From Rahnella woolbedingensis (GTDB lineage: Bacteria > Pseudomonadota > Gammaproteobacteria > Enterobacterales > Enterobacteriaceae), in the NCBI RefSeq assembly GCF_003602095.1, contig NZ_RAHH01000038.1, positions 1-42,342 on the forward strand: a stretch of DNA of 42,342 nt, given 5' to 3'. Both the position numbers and the translations under genes were made by a program. How positions within the stretch are numbered: the stretch's first letter is position 1; every line of letters begins with the position of its first letter. Below are positions 18,375 through 28,424 of the stretch, piece after piece. Under the pieces are notes generated by a model, which made no database searches, was not told the DNA's origin, and saw only the letters and a list, made by a program, of their open reading frames with translations.

Positions 18375-20828
18375 TCAGGACGCGTGTTTTTTCGTCCGTC
18401 GCGTAGGCAGCGCCTCTGCCGGATTATCCGGCCACGGATGTTTCGGGTATCGCCCTTTCATTTCTTTCTGCACTTCGCGGTACGATCCCTGCCAGAAAGC
18501 CGCCAGATCGGCGGTTATCTGCAACGGACGCTGCGCCGGTGACAATAATTCCAGCACCACGCCAACGCGGCCTTCCGCCAGTTGCGGGCTGCGCTGCTCG
18601 CCAAACATCTCCTGCATCCGCACCGAAAGTGCCGGTGGCTGGTCTGCATGATAACGGATTGGCAGACGACTGCCAGTCGGCACGGTGTAATGTGTCGGCA
18701 AGGCACTGTCAAGACGCTGACGTTGTTGCCAGTCGAGCAGCCTTAATAAGGCGTCATGTAAATCAACCTGTTGCAGCGATTTCAACGAGCGGACGCCCTG
18801 TAAAGACGGCTGCAACCAGCGTTCGAGACCGTCGAGTAATGTCTGGTCATCCACCGCAGGCCAGTCGGCTTCCGGCAGCCATTTAACGGCGCAGTGAAGC
18901 CGCACGCGCAGTTGTTCTGCCGCCACTGACCAGGTCAGCGCCTGCAAACCCTGCGTGCGGATCCAGTCGATCAGCGCCTGTTGCAGCTCTTCATCGTCCG
19001 GTTTAGCCAGCGGATTGGCTTTAAGCACCAGCCGGCCAATCTGCCAGCGTCGCCACGCGCGCAGTGTGCCTTTTTCCTCATCCCACTCCACGGCGGTTTG
19101 TTCTTTCACTACCTCCGGCAGGCGCGTGGGGAGTTGCGTAATATCCAGCGTGATCGCCAGCAAAATGCGCGCATCCGGACTGTTGTTGCCCTGCAATAAC
19201 TGCGGCGCGACCAGCCACGGCGCGCGGGTTAAACCGTCGTCCTGCGGCAAAGCTGCACCCAGCCCGTTGGCCAGCAGATAGCGGCCATCTTCGCCGCGAC
19301 GCTGCGCAATACGGTCGCTGAAAGCACGTGCCAGCAGCCACGGCGCAAGGGAAGCATCCGGCTCGCCGCTTTGTGCGCCGGTTCGCTGCGCCAGCTGTTT
19401 TGCCCGCCGCTGCCAGTTGCCTTGCGCACGGCTGAACCAGTAATCGATATCGGGCAATCCGCCGCGCGGCGGTTCTTCGAGCATCGCCGCCAGTAACGCC
19501 GCGGTCGCCAGCGCATCCGGACTTTGTGCCGCGGCAGTAATCAGCATCGCCGCCAGCCGTGGCTCACAGCCAAGCCGGGCCATACGTTGTCCGGCTGCGG
19601 TGAGTTTGCCCCGCGCATCGGTTGCACCGAGCTGTTGTAACAGGTGTTTTGCCGCAGATAACGCGGCAGCAGTCGGCGTATCCAGCCACTGAAGTTGCGC
19701 CGGATCCTGACAACCCCACTGCAACAACTCCAGCCAGAAACTGCTCAGATCGCTTTGCAGAATTTCCGCTTCTGCCTGCGCACTGGCGCGTTCAGCCTGC
19801 TCTTTGCTGAACAGATGCCAGCACAAACCCGGCTCCAGACGTCCCGCACGCCCCGCGCGCTGGGTCATCGACGCCTGACTGATGCGCTGCGTTATCAGCC
19901 GCGTCAGGCCGCTGCGCGGATCAAACTGCGCACTGCGCTCCAGACCGCTGTCCACCACCAGACGGATCCCTTCGATGGTCAGACTGGTCTCGGCAATATT
20001 GGTCGCCAGCACCACTTTACGGCGTCCGTCGGGCGAAGGCTGTATGGCTTTTTGCTGTTGTTCCAGCGATAACGCGCCGTACAGCGGGCAGAGATCGACA
20101 TCGGCCGCCAGCCTGCCGGTCAGCAGATTTTGCACACGGGTGATTTCAGAAACACCGGGTAAAAACAACAACATCGAGCCGTGATTTTCGCCCATCAGAC
20201 GGCTGACCACCCGCGCCACGCCTTCGTCCAGCCGTTCGTGGGTCGCAAGGGAAAGATACTGCCGGTCAACAGGAAAACTGCGGCCTGCGGATTCAATGAC
20301 CGGCGCATCCGGTAATAAAGAGGACAGGCGCAGGTTGTCGAGCGTGGCCGACATAATCAGGATTTTTAAATCATCACGCAGCGCATTCTGCACATCAAGC
20401 AACAGCGCCAGCGCCAGATCGGCCTGCAAACTGCGCTCATGGAATTCATCGAGAATGACCATCGACACCCCGGTCAGTTCAGGATCCGCCTGCACCATGC
20501 GGGTCAGAATGCCTTCGGTCACCACTTCGAGACGGGTCGCTGCGCTGGTTTTACTTTCAGCGCGCATGCGGTAACCCACAGTCTGCCCCGGCGTTTCACC
20601 CAGCTGTTGCGCCAGACGGAAAGCCACGTTTTTTGCGGCCAGACGACGCGGTTCCAGCAGCAGAATTTTGCCCGGCAAATTGGCCAGTTTGAGCAACTGC
20701 AACGGCAGCCAGGTCGATTTACCCGCACCGGTCGGGGCGAGCAAAAGCACCTGCGGAGCCTGTTGCAGTGCGGCTAATAGCGGTTCAAGTACGGCGCTGA
20801 CCGGCAAAGAAGGCAATGAATTCACCAT
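18375..20828 (-). CDS. hrpB: ATP-dependent RNA helicase HrpB
   Basis: HrpB is a DEAH/RHA-type helicase whose cellular RNA target is unclear. The 817-residue protein shows GAGKSTWLPLQ (motif I, about residues 33-37), DEFHERS (motif II), SATL (motif III) and QRAGRAGR (motif VI). The HA2 domain and the C-terminal HrpB domain follow; the length fits the family (809-824). The ATG at 20828 gives a standard MVNSLPSLPV start. The gene lies between mrcB and thpR as in E. coli and is divergent from thpR by 84 bases. Confidence 0.94.
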   Translation of the reverse strand: MVNSLPSLPVSAVLEPLLAALQQAPQVLLLAPTGAGKSTWLPLQLLKLANLPGKILLLEPRRLAAKNVAFRLAQQLGETPGQTVGYRMRAESKTSAATRLEVVTEGILTRMVQADPELTGVSMVILDEFHERSLQADLALALLLDVQNALRDDLKILIMSATLDNLRLSSLLPDAPVIESAGRSFPVDRQYLSLATHERLDEGVARVVSRLMGENHGSMLLFLPGVSEITRVQNLLTGRLAADVDLCPLYGALSLEQQQKAIQPSPDGRRKVVLATNIAETSLTIEGIRLVVDSGLERSAQFDPRSGLTRLITQRISQASMTQRAGRAGRLEPGLCWHLFSKEQAERASAQAEAEILQSDLSSFWLELLQWGCQDPAQLQWLDTPTAAALSAAKHLLQQLGATDARGKLTAAGQRMARLGCEPRLAAMLITAAAQSPDALATAALLAAMLEEPPRGGLPDIDYWFSRAQGNWQRRAKQLAQRTGAQSGEPDASLAPWLLARAFSDRIAQRRGEDGRYLLANGLGAALPQDDGLTRAPWLVAPQLLQGNNSPDARILLAITLDITQLPTRLPEVVKEQTAVEWDEEKGTLRAWRRWQIGRLVLKANPLAKPDDEELQQALIDWIRTQGLQALTWSVAAEQLRVRLHCAVKWLPEADWPAVDDQTLLDGLERWLQPSLQGVRSLKSLQQVDLHDALLRLLDWQQRQRLDSALPTHYTVPTGSRLPIRYHADQPPALSVRMQEMFGEQRSPQLAEGRVGVVLELLSPAQRPLQITADLAAFWQGSYREVQKEMKGRYPKHPWPDNPAEALPTRRTKKHAS

Positions 20829-20912
20829 GAGAGTTAACTTTAAACGGCGGGCATTGTAGCATTTAGCCCCACATCCGGCATGTTGCCGTGATTTGTCTGC
20901 TCAGGGATCACT

Positions 20913-21455
20913 ATGTCTGCCGAACGTCGCCTGTTTTTCGCCTTATCCCTGCCTGCAAAATTGCAGAAGCAGGTGATTAAGTGGCGTGCTGACAATTTTC
21001 CGGCCGAAACGGGCCGTCCTGTTGCGGCGGCGAATCTGCATATTACTCTGGCGTTTCTCGGTGAAATCAGTGAGCTAAAAGCACAGGCGCTGACCCGTGT
21101 GGCCGGACGCATTCAGGCCAAAAAATTCAGTCTGACACTGGATGATATCGGTCACTGGCCGGGCTCGGGTGTGGTGTGGATTGGCACAAAGCGCGCGCCG
21201 AATGCGCTGTTACAGCTGGCCTCGGTATTGCGCTCCCACGCCGCCCGCAACGGTTGTCATCAGACCACGCTGCCATTTCATCCGCACGTTTCGTTATACC
21301 GCAGCGCCACGCGCCCTGTGGCTATTCCGCCCGCCACGCCGCAATGGCTGCTGGAAGCTACCGAGTTCAGTTTGTACGAGTCCCAGTATGAAAAAGGACG
21401 CACCCGTTATCGTTGTCTGCAAACCTGGCCACTGGCTGACGCACCGGCAACTTAA
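20913..21455 (+). CDS. thpR: RNA 2',3'-cyclic phosphodiesterase (2H family)
   Basis: ThpR (formerly LigT) hydrolyses 2',3'-cyclic phosphate RNA ends and can act as a 2'-5' RNA ligase in vitro. The 180-residue protein has the two signature HxT/Sx motifs, HITL (about residue 46) and HVSL (about residue 126), which form the symmetrical active site. The length fits the family (E. coli 176). It is 42 bases ahead of sfsA on the same strand and may be co-transcribed with it. Confidence 0.93.
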   Translation: MSAERRLFFALSLPAKLQKQVIKWRADNFPAETGRPVAAANLHITLAFLGEISELKAQALTRVAGRIQAKKFSLTLDDIGHWPGSGVVWIGTKRAPNALLQLASVLRSHAARNGCHQTTLPFHPHVSLYRSATRPVAIPPATPQWLLEATEFSLYESQYEKGRTRYRCLQTWPLADAPAT

Positions 21456-21497
21456 CTTTACTGCTCACGCAAAACTCTACATCACACGGAAACTGTC

Positions 21498-22217
21498 ATG
21501 CATTTCGAGCCTGCGCTTCAACCTGCCACTTTGATCAAACGTTACAAACGTTTTCTCGCGGACGTGATTACGCCCGAAGGCACGGAACTGACTCTGCATT
21601 GTGCCAATACCGGCGCAATGACAGGCTGCGCCACGCCGGGCGATACCGTCTGGTATTCCACATCGGACAATCTCAAGCGCAAGTACGCCCACAGCTGGGA
21701 ACTGACCGAGACGCAGCAAAACCACTGGATTTGCGTCAACACGTTGCGGGCCAATCAGCTGGTACGCGAAGCGATTACAGAACAGCGTATACCGGAATTA
21801 TCCGGTTACAGTAAACTCACTTCAGAAGTAAAATACGGCACCGAAAATAGCCGTATAGACTTGATGTTACAGGCAGAAAATCAACCTGACTGCTATATTG
21901 AAGTGAAATCTGTCACGCTGTTGCAGGAAGGGCAGGGATACTTCCCTGATGCAGTCACCCTGCGCGGTCAAAAGCATTTGCGCGAGTTACAGTCGATGAC
22001 AGAACAGGGACAGCGAGCCGTACTTTTCTTCGCTGTTTTACATTCAGGCATTGAAAGCGTGTCCGCTGCACACCATATTGATCCCCGTTACACCCAATTG
22101 CTAACGCAGGTTCAGAAAAACGGTGTAGAAGTGATGTGCTACGGTGCCGCACTTTCTGCTGAGGGTATCCGCCTCACAGAACGATTACCGCTGGTTACGA
22201 AATCACTAAACGGATAA
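21498..22217 (+). CDS. sfsA: SfsA, DNA-binding/nuclease-fold protein of sugar fermentation stimulation
   Basis: SfsA was found in E. coli as a stimulator of maltose gene expression; its molecular role is not established. The 239-residue protein matches the family throughout: [12 protein letters not shown] start, HCANTGAM, the [10 protein letters not shown]-like [12 protein letters not shown] stretch, and [28 protein letters not shown]. The E-V-K part resembles a nuclease-type active site, as noted for the family. E. coli SfsA is 234 residues. It sits directly before dksA, as in E. coli. Confidence 0.94.
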   Translation: MHFEPALQPATLIKRYKRFLADVITPEGTELTLHCANTGAMTGCATPGDTVWYSTSDNLKRKYAHSWELTETQQNHWICVNTLRANQLVREAITEQRIPELSGYSKLTSEVKYGTENSRIDLMLQAENQPDCYIEVKSVTLLQEGQGYFPDAVTLRGQKHLRELQSMTEQGQRAVLFFAVLHSGIESVSAAHHIDPRYTQLLTQVQKNGVEVMCYGAALSAEGIRLTERLPLVTKSLNG

Positions 22218-22462
22218 ACCCAGTTAGGATAACCCTGTTATTAGCCGTCGGCGGCATAAAAAACAGGTCGCGAATACGCTTTTCCTCACAGCCTTGTCAA
22301 GCACCTGCGAGGAATAATTGCCAACTTCGTTGCCTTCTGTTATTTATAGCGGCCTGATTTTTTCCCCCGTTGGGGATCGAAATGTTCGAAGCCGGTATGT
22401 TGCAGTGATGCTGCGGCGTAAAAAGCGGATGAACATAGTGCGTGTTATGTAGGAGAAGCATC

Positions 22463-22918
22463 ATGCAAGAAGGCCAAACCCGTAAGACGTCGTCCTTGAG
22501 CATTCTCGCTATCGCTGGGGTGCAGCCGTATCAAGAGAAGCCGGGCGAAGAGTACATGAACGACGCTCAGCTGGCTCACTTCAAAAAGATTCTTGAAGCA
22601 TGGCGCAATCAGCTCAGGGATGAAGTAGATCGTACCGTTACACACATGCAAGATGAAGCTGCAAACTTCCCTGATCCGGTCGACCGTGCCGCTCAGGAAG
22701 AAGAATTCAGCCTCGAACTGCGTAACCGTGACCGTGAACGTAAGCTGATCAAAAAGATTGAAAAAACACTGAAAAAAGTGGAAGACGAGGATTTCGGATA
22801 CTGCGATTCCTGTGGCGTTGAGATTGGCATCCGCCGTCTTGAAGCACGTCCTACCGCGGATTTGTGTATCGACTGTAAGACTCTGGCAGAAATCCGCGAA
22901 AAGCAGATGGCTGGCTAA
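22463..22918 (+). CDS. dksA: RNA polymerase-binding transcription factor DksA
   Basis: DksA enters the RNA polymerase secondary channel and acts with ppGpp to repress rRNA promoters and activate amino-acid promoters. The ATG at 22463, preceded by AGGAGAAG, gives 151 residues, the same as E. coli. The coiled-coil tip holds Asp71 and Asp74 (DPVD). The four-cysteine zinc finger is CDSC plus CIDC (114, 117, 135, 138). An upstream in-frame start at 22442 is not favoured. The 245-base leader from sfsA (22218-22462) presumably carries the promoter; no specific element was recognised. A hairpin follows the stop, ahead of gluQ. Confidence 0.97.
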   Translation: MQEGQTRKTSSLSILAIAGVQPYQEKPGEEYMNDAQLAHFKKILEAWRNQLRDEVDRTVTHMQDEAANFPDPVDRAAQEEEFSLELRNRDRERKLIKKIEKTLKKVEDEDFGYCDSCGVEIGIRRLEARPTADLCIDCKTLAEIREKQMAG

Positions 22919-22930
22919 GTTTCGGGTCCC

Positions 22931-22960
22931 ACGCGGTGCGTCATGCACCGCGTTCCCTTT
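22931..22960 (+). terminator. Hairpin between dksA and gluQ
   Basis: ACGCGGTGC (22931-22939) pairs with GCACCGCGT (22945-22953), followed by TCCCTTT. The tail is imperfect, so read-through into gluQ is likely. A terminator at this position is known to reduce gluQ expression in Shigella and E. coli. Confidence 0.7.
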
Positions 22961-22980
22961 AAGCGCAGTACCCCATTTTT

Positions 22981-23865
22981 ATGCCGCAAGAACAACACTA
23001 CACAGGCCGTTTCGCCCCCTCACCTTCCGGTGACCTCCATTTTGGTTCGCTGATTGCCGCGCTTGGCAGCTATCTGCATGCCCGTTCGCAAAACGGACAA
23101 TGGTTTGTCCGCATCGACGATATCGACCCGCCGCGTGAAATCCCCGGTTCCGCTGATCGCATTTTAGCCACGCTCGAACGTTACGGGCTGGAATGGGATG
23201 GTGAGGTGGTCTGGCAGTCAAAACGCCATGAAGCCTATCGCGCCACGCTGGACTGGCTGTATCAGCAGCAAAAAAGCTATTACTGCACCTGTACACGTCA
23301 GCGTATTTCGCAAACCGGCGGTACCTATGACGGCCACTGTCGTGATTTAAATTTAGGTGCAGAAAACGCCGCTATCCGCCTGCGCCAGACAATACCGGTA
23401 TACGGTTTTGATGACGATTTTCAGGGTCACTTGCAGGCCAGCGCGAAACTGGCCGAAGAAGATTTTATTATCCGCCGCCGTGATGGCCTGTTTGCCTATA
23501 ATCTGGCGGTGGTGGTAGATGACCATTTTCAGGGTGTAAACCACATCGTGCGTGGTGCGGACCTGATTGAACCGACGGTGCGCCAGATTTCCCTTTACCG
23601 GCATTTAGGTTATCCGCAGCCCGGATATCTGCATTTACCGCTGGCACTCAATGAAAATGGCGATAAGCTTTCCAAGCAAAATCACGCGCCCGCGCTGCCG
23701 GAAGGCGATCCCCGTCCGGTTATCATTAACGCACTGAAATTTTTAGGCCAAAGGCTGCCGGAAAACTGGCAGGATTACACTTTGCCTTTATTATTACGCT
23801 GGGCGACAACACAGTGGACGACGGCTGATATCCCGCATCAGGGCGCTAAAGCTGCGCAGATGTGA
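22981..23865 (+). CDS. gluQ: Glutamyl-Q tRNA(Asp) synthetase
   Basis: GluQ attaches glutamate to the queuosine base at position 34 of tRNA(Asp). It is a shortened GluRS paralogue without the anticodon-binding domain. The 294-residue protein has [15 protein letters not shown] (HIGH-type motif), a zinc-binding cluster with YYCTCTR, and KLSKQNHAP (KMSKS-type loop). The first ATG at 22981 is used; it begins the conserved region almost at once. It is 62 bases behind dksA across a hairpin, the usual dksA-gluQ arrangement. Confidence 0.95.
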   Translation: MPQEQHYTGRFAPSPSGDLHFGSLIAALGSYLHARSQNGQWFVRIDDIDPPREIPGSADRILATLERYGLEWDGEVVWQSKRHEAYRATLDWLYQQQKSYYCTCTRQRISQTGGTYDGHCRDLNLGAENAAIRLRQTIPVYGFDDDFQGHLQASAKLAEEDFIIRRRDGLFAYNLAVVVDDHFQGVNHIVRGADLIEPTVRQISLYRHLGYPQPGYLHLPLALNENGDKLSKQNHAPALPEGDPRPVIINALKFLGQRLPENWQDYTLPLLLRWATTQWTTADIPHQGAKAAQM

Positions 23866-23945
23866 CATCGGCATTCTCAAAGCGGCTACTGTGAGCTATG
23901 ATTAGCCGCTGTTTTTGCGTCACGCCAATTTTTTCAGTCACTATC

Positions 23946-23958
23946 GAGGTGTACCATT
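23946..23958 (+). promoter_or_regulatory. Ribosome binding site and AUU start of pcnB
   Basis: GAGGTG (23946-23951) lies four bases before ATT at 23956. From there the frame reads [12 protein letters not shown], the same N-terminus as E. coli PcnB, whose initiation at AUU is established. No ATG, GTG or TTG is available at this position. Confidence 0.85.
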
Positions 23959-25725
23959 TTTACCCGAGTAGCCAATTTTTGCCGTAAGGTGCTAGTTCGT
24001 GAAGATAAAGTCGTTCGTGAAGAAAAGGCTGTTCATGACGAAGCCGTGCTTCATGGAGAACCTAATCGCGAGGAGAATTCCCGTCGTGATCCGTCTCCTG
24101 TGGCCGAAGGCAATGTGAAGGCAAAAAATCCTGAACGTCGTGACAACGAGCAACGCCGCGAAAACCGCGGCCGTCGGGATGACAATGCGAACCGGGGCGA
24201 CCGCCGCAATAATAACAACCGCCGCTCCTCTTCCCCTTATCAGCCTCGTGGCGAACGCAGCGATTCCCGCGGCGATCGTAATCACGATCAGCGTGCTGAC
24301 CGTAATGAACCGCGCAATGAGCAACGCGCCCCGCGCCCTTCTGTTGAACACGTACAGAAACCGCGTCCGTCATTTGATTACGCCGGCGAAACCCGTGCGA
24401 TAACCATTATTCCACGCGATGAGCACAATATTTCTCGTCGTGATATCAGCGAAAACGCCCTGAAAGTCCTTTACCGTCTGAACAAGTCTGGCTTTGAAGC
24501 CTTCCTGGTCGGCGGCGGCGTACGCGATTTGCTGCTGGATAAAAAACCGAAAGATTTCGACATCACCACCAACGCCACGCCTGATCAGGTACGTAAACTG
24601 TTCCGCAACTGCCGTCTGGTCGGTCGCCGTTTCCGTCTGGCGCACGTTATGTTTGGCCCGGAAATCATCGAAGTCGCCACCTTCCGTGGTCACCACGAAC
24701 AGCACGAAGAAACCGAAGATAAAAACGTCTCCCAGCAGGCCGTGAATGGCATGCTGCTGCGCGACAATATCTTCGGCACTATCGAAGACGACGCCCAGCG
24801 CCGCGATTTCACCATCAACAGCCTGTATTACGGCGTCGCTGACTTCACCGTTCGCGATTACACCGGCGGTCTGCGTGACCTGGAAAACGGCATCATCCGT
24901 CTGATTGGTGATCCGGAAACCCGTTACCGCGAAGACCCTGTCCGTATGCTGCGCGCCGTGCGTTTCGCGGCCAAACTGGACATGAAGATCAGCCCGGAAA
25001 CCGCCGGGCCGATCCCACGTCTGGCCACGCTGTTGCAGGAAATTCCGCCAGCGCGTCTGTTCGAAGAATCTCTGAAGCTTTTGCAGGCCGGTTACGGCTA
25101 CGAAACTTACAAAAAGCTTTGCGAATACCAGCTGTTCCAGCCGTTGTTCCCGCTGATTGCCCGCCAGTTTACTGAGCAAGGCGACAGCCCGATGGAACAC
25201 ATTCTGGTGCAGGTGCTGAAAAACACCGATCACCGTCTGCAAAACGATCAGCGCGTCAATCCGGCGTTCCTGTTTGCTGCAATGTTGTGGTATCCGGTGA
25301 TTGAGCATGCTCAGAAACTGGCGCAGGAAGGCGGTCTGACGTATTACGACGCCTTCGCGCTGGCGATGAATGACGTGCTTGATGAACAATGCCGCACGCT
25401 GGCTATTCCTAAACGTATTACTACGCTGGTTCGTGATATCTGGGCGCTGCAACTGCGTCTGTCACGCCGTCAGGGTAAACGTGCGCACAAGCTGATGGAG
25501 CATCCTAAGTTCCGTGCGGCTTACGATTTGCTGGTGCTGCGCGCTGAAGTCGAGCAACACCGCGAACTGCAAAGTCTGGCGCAGTGGTGGGGTGAGTTCC
25601 AGGAAGCCACACCGGCTTCGCAGAAAACCATGCTGGGTACGCTCGGGGATGATGCCACACCGGCACGCCGTGCGCGTCCGCGCCGTCCGCGTAAACGGGC
25701 TCCGCGTAAGGACGGCGGTCAATGA
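23956..25725 (+). CDS. pcnB: Poly(A) polymerase I
   Basis: PcnB adds poly(A) tails to RNA 3' ends and so targets them for decay. Starting at the AUU codon (23956), the product is 589 residues. It has the E. coli-like N-terminus (1-14), then a low-complexity R/N/D/E-rich insert of about 110 residues. The nucleotidyltransferase core follows, with GGGVRD and the catalytic DFD (KPKDFDITT), then the RNA-binding neck and a basic tail ([13 protein letters not shown]). E. coli PcnB is 465 residues, so most of the extra length is the insert. A GTG at 23989 would drop the conserved start. The stop overlaps folK (ATGA), so the two are coupled. Confidence 0.93.
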   Translation: MFTRVANFCRKVLVREDKVVREEKAVHDEAVLHGEPNREENSRRDPSPVAEGNVKAKNPERRDNEQRRENRGRRDDNANRGDRRNNNNRRSSSPYQPRGERSDSRGDRNHDQRADRNEPRNEQRAPRPSVEHVQKPRPSFDYAGETRAITIIPRDEHNISRRDISENALKVLYRLNKSGFEAFLVGGGVRDLLLDKKPKDFDITTNATPDQVRKLFRNCRLVGRRFRLAHVMFGPEIIEVATFRGHHEQHEETEDKNVSQQAVNGMLLRDNIFGTIEDDAQRRDFTINSLYYGVADFTVRDYTGGLRDLENGIIRLIGDPETRYREDPVRMLRAVRFAAKLDMKISPETAGPIPRLATLLQEIPPARLFEESLKLLQAGYGYETYKKLCEYQLFQPLFPLIARQFTEQGDSPMEHILVQVLKNTDHRLQNDQRVNPAFLFAAMLWYPVIEHAQKLAQEGGLTYYDAFALAMNDVLDEQCRTLAIPKRITTLVRDIWALQLRLSRRQGKRAHKLMEHPKFRAAYDLLVLRAEVEQHRELQSLAQWWGEFQEATPASQKTMLGTLGDDATPARRARPRRPRKRAPRKDGGQ

Positions 25726-26201
25726 TCCGCATTTACCTGGCTCTGGGCAGTAATCTTGCCCGTCCTCTTGACCAGGTAAATTGCGCGCTGGAGGCGCTGG
25801 CACATCTGCCGCGCACCCGCTTTGTGGCCGCATCCCCGTTTTACCGCAGTAAACCGCTGGGGCCGCAGGATCAACCTGATTATCTGAATGCTGTGGTGGC
25901 GTTAGACACGCTGCTGCCGCCGGAAGAGTTGCTCGATTGCACGCAAGGGATCGAGCAGAATCAGGGACGCGTTCGCAAAGCCGAACGCTGGGGACCGCGG
26001 ACCTTAGATCTCGATATGCTGATGTATGGCGATCAGGTGATCAACACCGAGCGTCTGACTGTGCCGCATTACGACATGAAAAATCGTGAGTTTATGCTGT
26101 ATCCGCTGGCCGATCTGGCGCCGGATCTGGTGCTCCCGGATGGCGAAACGCTGCAAAGCCTGCTCGCACGCGTTCCGCTTAACGGCCTGACGAAATGGTA
26201 A
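25722..26201 (+). CDS. folK: 6-hydroxymethyl-7,8-dihydropterin pyrophosphokinase (HPPK)
   Basis: FolK transfers pyrophosphate from ATP to hydroxymethyl-dihydropterin in folate synthesis. The 159-residue protein matches E. coli FolK in length. It has YLALGSNL at the start, the [16 protein letters not shown] signature (two Mg-binding Asp in the DLD element, about residues 96-98) and the [13 protein letters not shown] pterin/ATP loop. Its ATG overlaps the pcnB stop. The stop codon lies inside a palindrome shared with convergent qseC. Confidence 0.96.
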   Translation: MIRIYLALGSNLARPLDQVNCALEALAHLPRTRFVAASPFYRSKPLGPQDQPDYLNAVVALDTLLPPEELLDCTQGIEQNQGRVRKAERWGPRTLDLDMLMYGDQVINTERLTVPHYDMKNREFMLYPLADLAPDLVLPDGETLQSLLARVPLNGLTKW

Positions 26202-26219
26202 GTCGCTCAGCGACTTACC
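26197..26219. terminator. Palindrome covering the folK and qseC stop codons
   Basis: GGTAAGTCGCT (26197-26207) and AGCGACTTACC (26209-26219) form an 11-bp stem around one central base. The folK TAA (26199-26201) and the qseC TGA (minus strand 26209-26207) both lie within it. It has no T runs, so termination is uncertain. Confidence 0.6.
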
Positions 26220-27583
26220 CGAACGATCAACCCGCCCTCTGCTCTGTTCCTGTAAACCACTCTCAGCTGATGTAACTGCGCGATCCTCTGCACGATCGAA
26301 ATCCCCAGACCGCTGCCGGTTTGTTCCTGTCCCGGTGGCCGGTAAAAGCGCTCGCCGAGCCTTGCTAGATGTTCATCACTGATCCCCGGCCCCTGATCTT
26401 CAACCGTCATACCCCACGGTTCCCGTCGCACCGTCACACAGGTTCCGGCTGGCGAATAACGGATCGCATTATCGAGCAGATTACGCACCATCAGCGAAAG
26501 CAGCAGCGACTGACCGCGCATTTCGGGCGGCTTGCCCTGCTCCTCGAAACGTAATTCGATACCTTTGCCGTGCGCGCGATAATCCTGTTCCGACAGACTT
26601 TGAGCGATCAGCGAAGTCCAGTCGATGCGTTCCAGCTCTTCCGGCGCAGAGAAACTTTCCAGCCTTGAGAGCGTCAGTAACTGATCTACCAGGCGCGTGG
26701 CGCGATCAATACTGGTGGTCAGATTTTCCAGCGCATGTTCGCGCATCTCGCTGTCATCGCCGGAAAGCTGCACCACTTCGGTTTGCACCCGCAGCGCCGC
26801 CAGCGGACTGCGCAGTTCATGTGCGGCGTCCGAGGTAAACCGGCGTTCGCGTATCAGCATCTCACCGGTGCGGGTAAACAGGGAATTGAGCGCATTGGCC
26901 AGCGGCAGCACTTCTCCGGGCAGCGAGTCCGTCACAATCGGCGTAGCATCTTCCGGCGAACGCTGACGCAGCCCCTGCGCCACGCGCCGCAGCGGACGCA
27001 GTTCCAGCGTGACCATCACAATCAGCGCCAGCAACAGCACCGGCAGCGAGGCCAGCCACGGCGTCAGCTGTCCGCTGACCAGACTCCATGCCATGTCATT
27101 GCGGTAATCATATTCCTGCCCGACCGCCACGCGATATTGTCCGTCCGGCGACGTCAGCCAGACCATCCGCCAGGTATCACTGTCTCCTTTCAGCTCCACG
27201 TCGTTAAAGCCCTGCGTGTCACCATCAAAGCGGATGCGCTTGCCGTTCTCGCCATCATTGAGCAGCATCTGCCCGTGAACATTAAAAATGGCAAACGTCA
27301 GCGCATCGTCATCGGTATGACCCCGCGACCCTTTGCGCACCATTTTTTTGGTGTCCGGCAGTTCGGCATCCTTTGACAGATTCAGGCGATCGCCCAGCCC
27401 TGTCGCGGCAAGACGTTTAGCGAAAAGCATTTGCTGGGTATCGAAAACTTCATTGATGTGTTTGCGGGTCTGATGCCACGCCACGCCGCTGGCAATCATC
27501 CAGGTCAGCAGCGCCAGCACCGAGAAAAGCAAAATCAGACGCAGGCGCAGACTGAGGTTTTTCAGTTTCTTCAAGCGCCTCAC
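26207..27583 (-). CDS. qseC: Two-component sensor histidine kinase QseC
   Basis: QseC is an inner-membrane kinase that in E. coli responds to adrenergic or quorum signals and phosphorylates QseB. The 458-residue protein has a first membrane helix (about 14-35) and a periplasmic domain (about 36-175) with the conserved [10 protein letters not shown] and [20 protein letters not shown] segments. A second helix (about 177-195), HAMP, and the H-box with His255 ([10 protein letters not shown]) follow, then the N-box [15 protein letters not shown] and G-boxes DQGPGIS and [11 protein letters not shown]. It overlaps qseB by four bases. The QseC name rests on overall similarity through the sensor domain as well as the kinase. 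Confidence 0.9.
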   Translation of the reverse strand: MRRLKKLKNLSLRLRLILLFSVLALLTWMIASGVAWHQTRKHINEVFDTQQMLFAKRLAATGLGDRLNLSKDAELPDTKKMVRKGSRGHTDDDALTFAIFNVHGQMLLNDGENGKRIRFDGDTQGFNDVELKGDSDTWRMVWLTSPDGQYRVAVGQEYDYRNDMAWSLVSGQLTPWLASLPVLLLALIVMVTLELRPLRRVAQGLRQRSPEDATPIVTDSLPGEVLPLANALNSLFTRTGEMLIRERRFTSDAAHELRSPLAALRVQTEVVQLSGDDSEMREHALENLTTSIDRATRLVDQLLTLSRLESFSAPEELERIDWTSLIAQSLSEQDYRAHGKGIELRFEEQGKPPEMRGQSLLLSLMVRNLLDNAIRYSPAGTCVTVRREPWGMTVEDQGPGISDEHLARLGERFYRPPGQEQTGSGLGISIVQRIAQLHQLRVVYRNRAEGGLIVRVSR

Positions 27584-28266
27584 GCCTCGCCTCCTCCACC
27601 CGCTTTTATCGCATCCCCCAGCGTATAGCCCACGCCATGCACCGTGCGGATAAAACCTTTGCCGAGTTTGCTGCGCAGATGGTGGATATGCACTTCCACT
27701 GCATTGCTGCTGACGTCGTCGTCCCAGCTGTAGAGTTTTTCCTGAATAAGCGTACGGGCCAGCACGCGGCCTTTGTTGTTGAGGAGTAATTCCAGCACCG
27801 CCACTTCACGCGGGGTGAGCGTGACCGCTTCTCCGTTGAGCGTGACGCTGCGGGCTGCGGGATCAAACTCGACCGCGCCATGCATCACTTTAGGCGTCAC
27901 CACGCCATGACGGCGGCGGATCAGCGCCTGCAAACGCGCGGCGACTTCCACCAGTGCAAAAGGCTTACACAGGTAATCATCGGCACCGGCCTGCAGCCCG
28001 CCGACACGCTGCTCAAGCGCATCACGGGCGGTGAGGATCAGCACCGGCGTGTCGCGTCCGGCCTTGCGCCATTCGCGTAACAGATCCATTCCGTCCATTC
28101 CCGGCAGGCTTAAATCGAGGATCACTGCATCATAAGGCGCGCTGTCGAGCGCCGCTTTGCCGGTCACGCCGTCGGTAAACCAGTCGAGCGTAAAACCTAA
28201 TTTTGTCAGCCCGGCTTTGATGCCGTCGCCAATCATCTTGTCGTCTTCAACTAATAGAATTCGCAT
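27580..28266 (-). CDS. qseB: Two-component response regulator QseB
   Basis: QseB is an OmpR/PhoB-type regulator. The ATG at 28266 gives 228 residues. The receiver domain has the acidic pair (EDD, 7-9), phospho-acceptor Asp51 ([12 protein letters not shown]) and the switch lysine in [10 protein letters not shown]. The winged helix ends in the [16 protein letters not shown] recognition helix and [13 protein letters not shown]. An in-frame ATG seven codons upstream is less likely. It precedes and overlaps qseC. A direct-repeat site of the expected type lies 34 bases before the start. Confidence 0.92.
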   Translation of the reverse strand: MRILLVEDDKMIGDGIKAGLTKLGFTLDWFTDGVTGKAALDSAPYDAVILDLSLPGMDGMDLLREWRKAGRDTPVLILTARDALEQRVGGLQAGADDYLCKPFALVEVAARLQALIRRRHGVVTPKVMHGAVEFDPAARSVTLNGEAVTLTPREVAVLELLLNNKGRVLARTLIQEKLYSWDDDVSSNAVEVHIHHLRSKLGKGFIRTVHGVGYTLGDAIKAGGGGEA

Positions 28267-28299
28267 GGTTCCCTCCGTTTTTGCCATTATAGCCGACGC

Positions 28300-28318
28300 T
28301 TCTTAATCACTTCTTAAG
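28300..28318 (-). promoter_or_regulatory. Putative QseB/PmrA-type box upstream of qseB
   Basis: TTCTTAA occurs at 28300-28306 and 28311-28317, an 11-base period; read as CTTAAT, five bases, CTTAAG it fits the PmrA/QseB-type direct repeat. It sits between divergent qseB and panB, so autoregulation is the simplest reading. Confidence 0.6.
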
Positions 28319-28424
28319 AGCAGGATCAACGTCTCTGAGAGTGATCGTGCTGTCTGACTTTCCACTCATACAGTAGAATACCGGCATCATATTCATCCGA
28401 TGAATTATTCAAAGGAACGTGTTC

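Noticed and set aside
24370-25452. 360-codon open frame on the minus strand opposite pcnB
   Set aside because: It is antisense to a firmly identified gene, and the product lacks family character (many His, Gln and Val runs, typical of shadow frames in GC-rich coding DNA).
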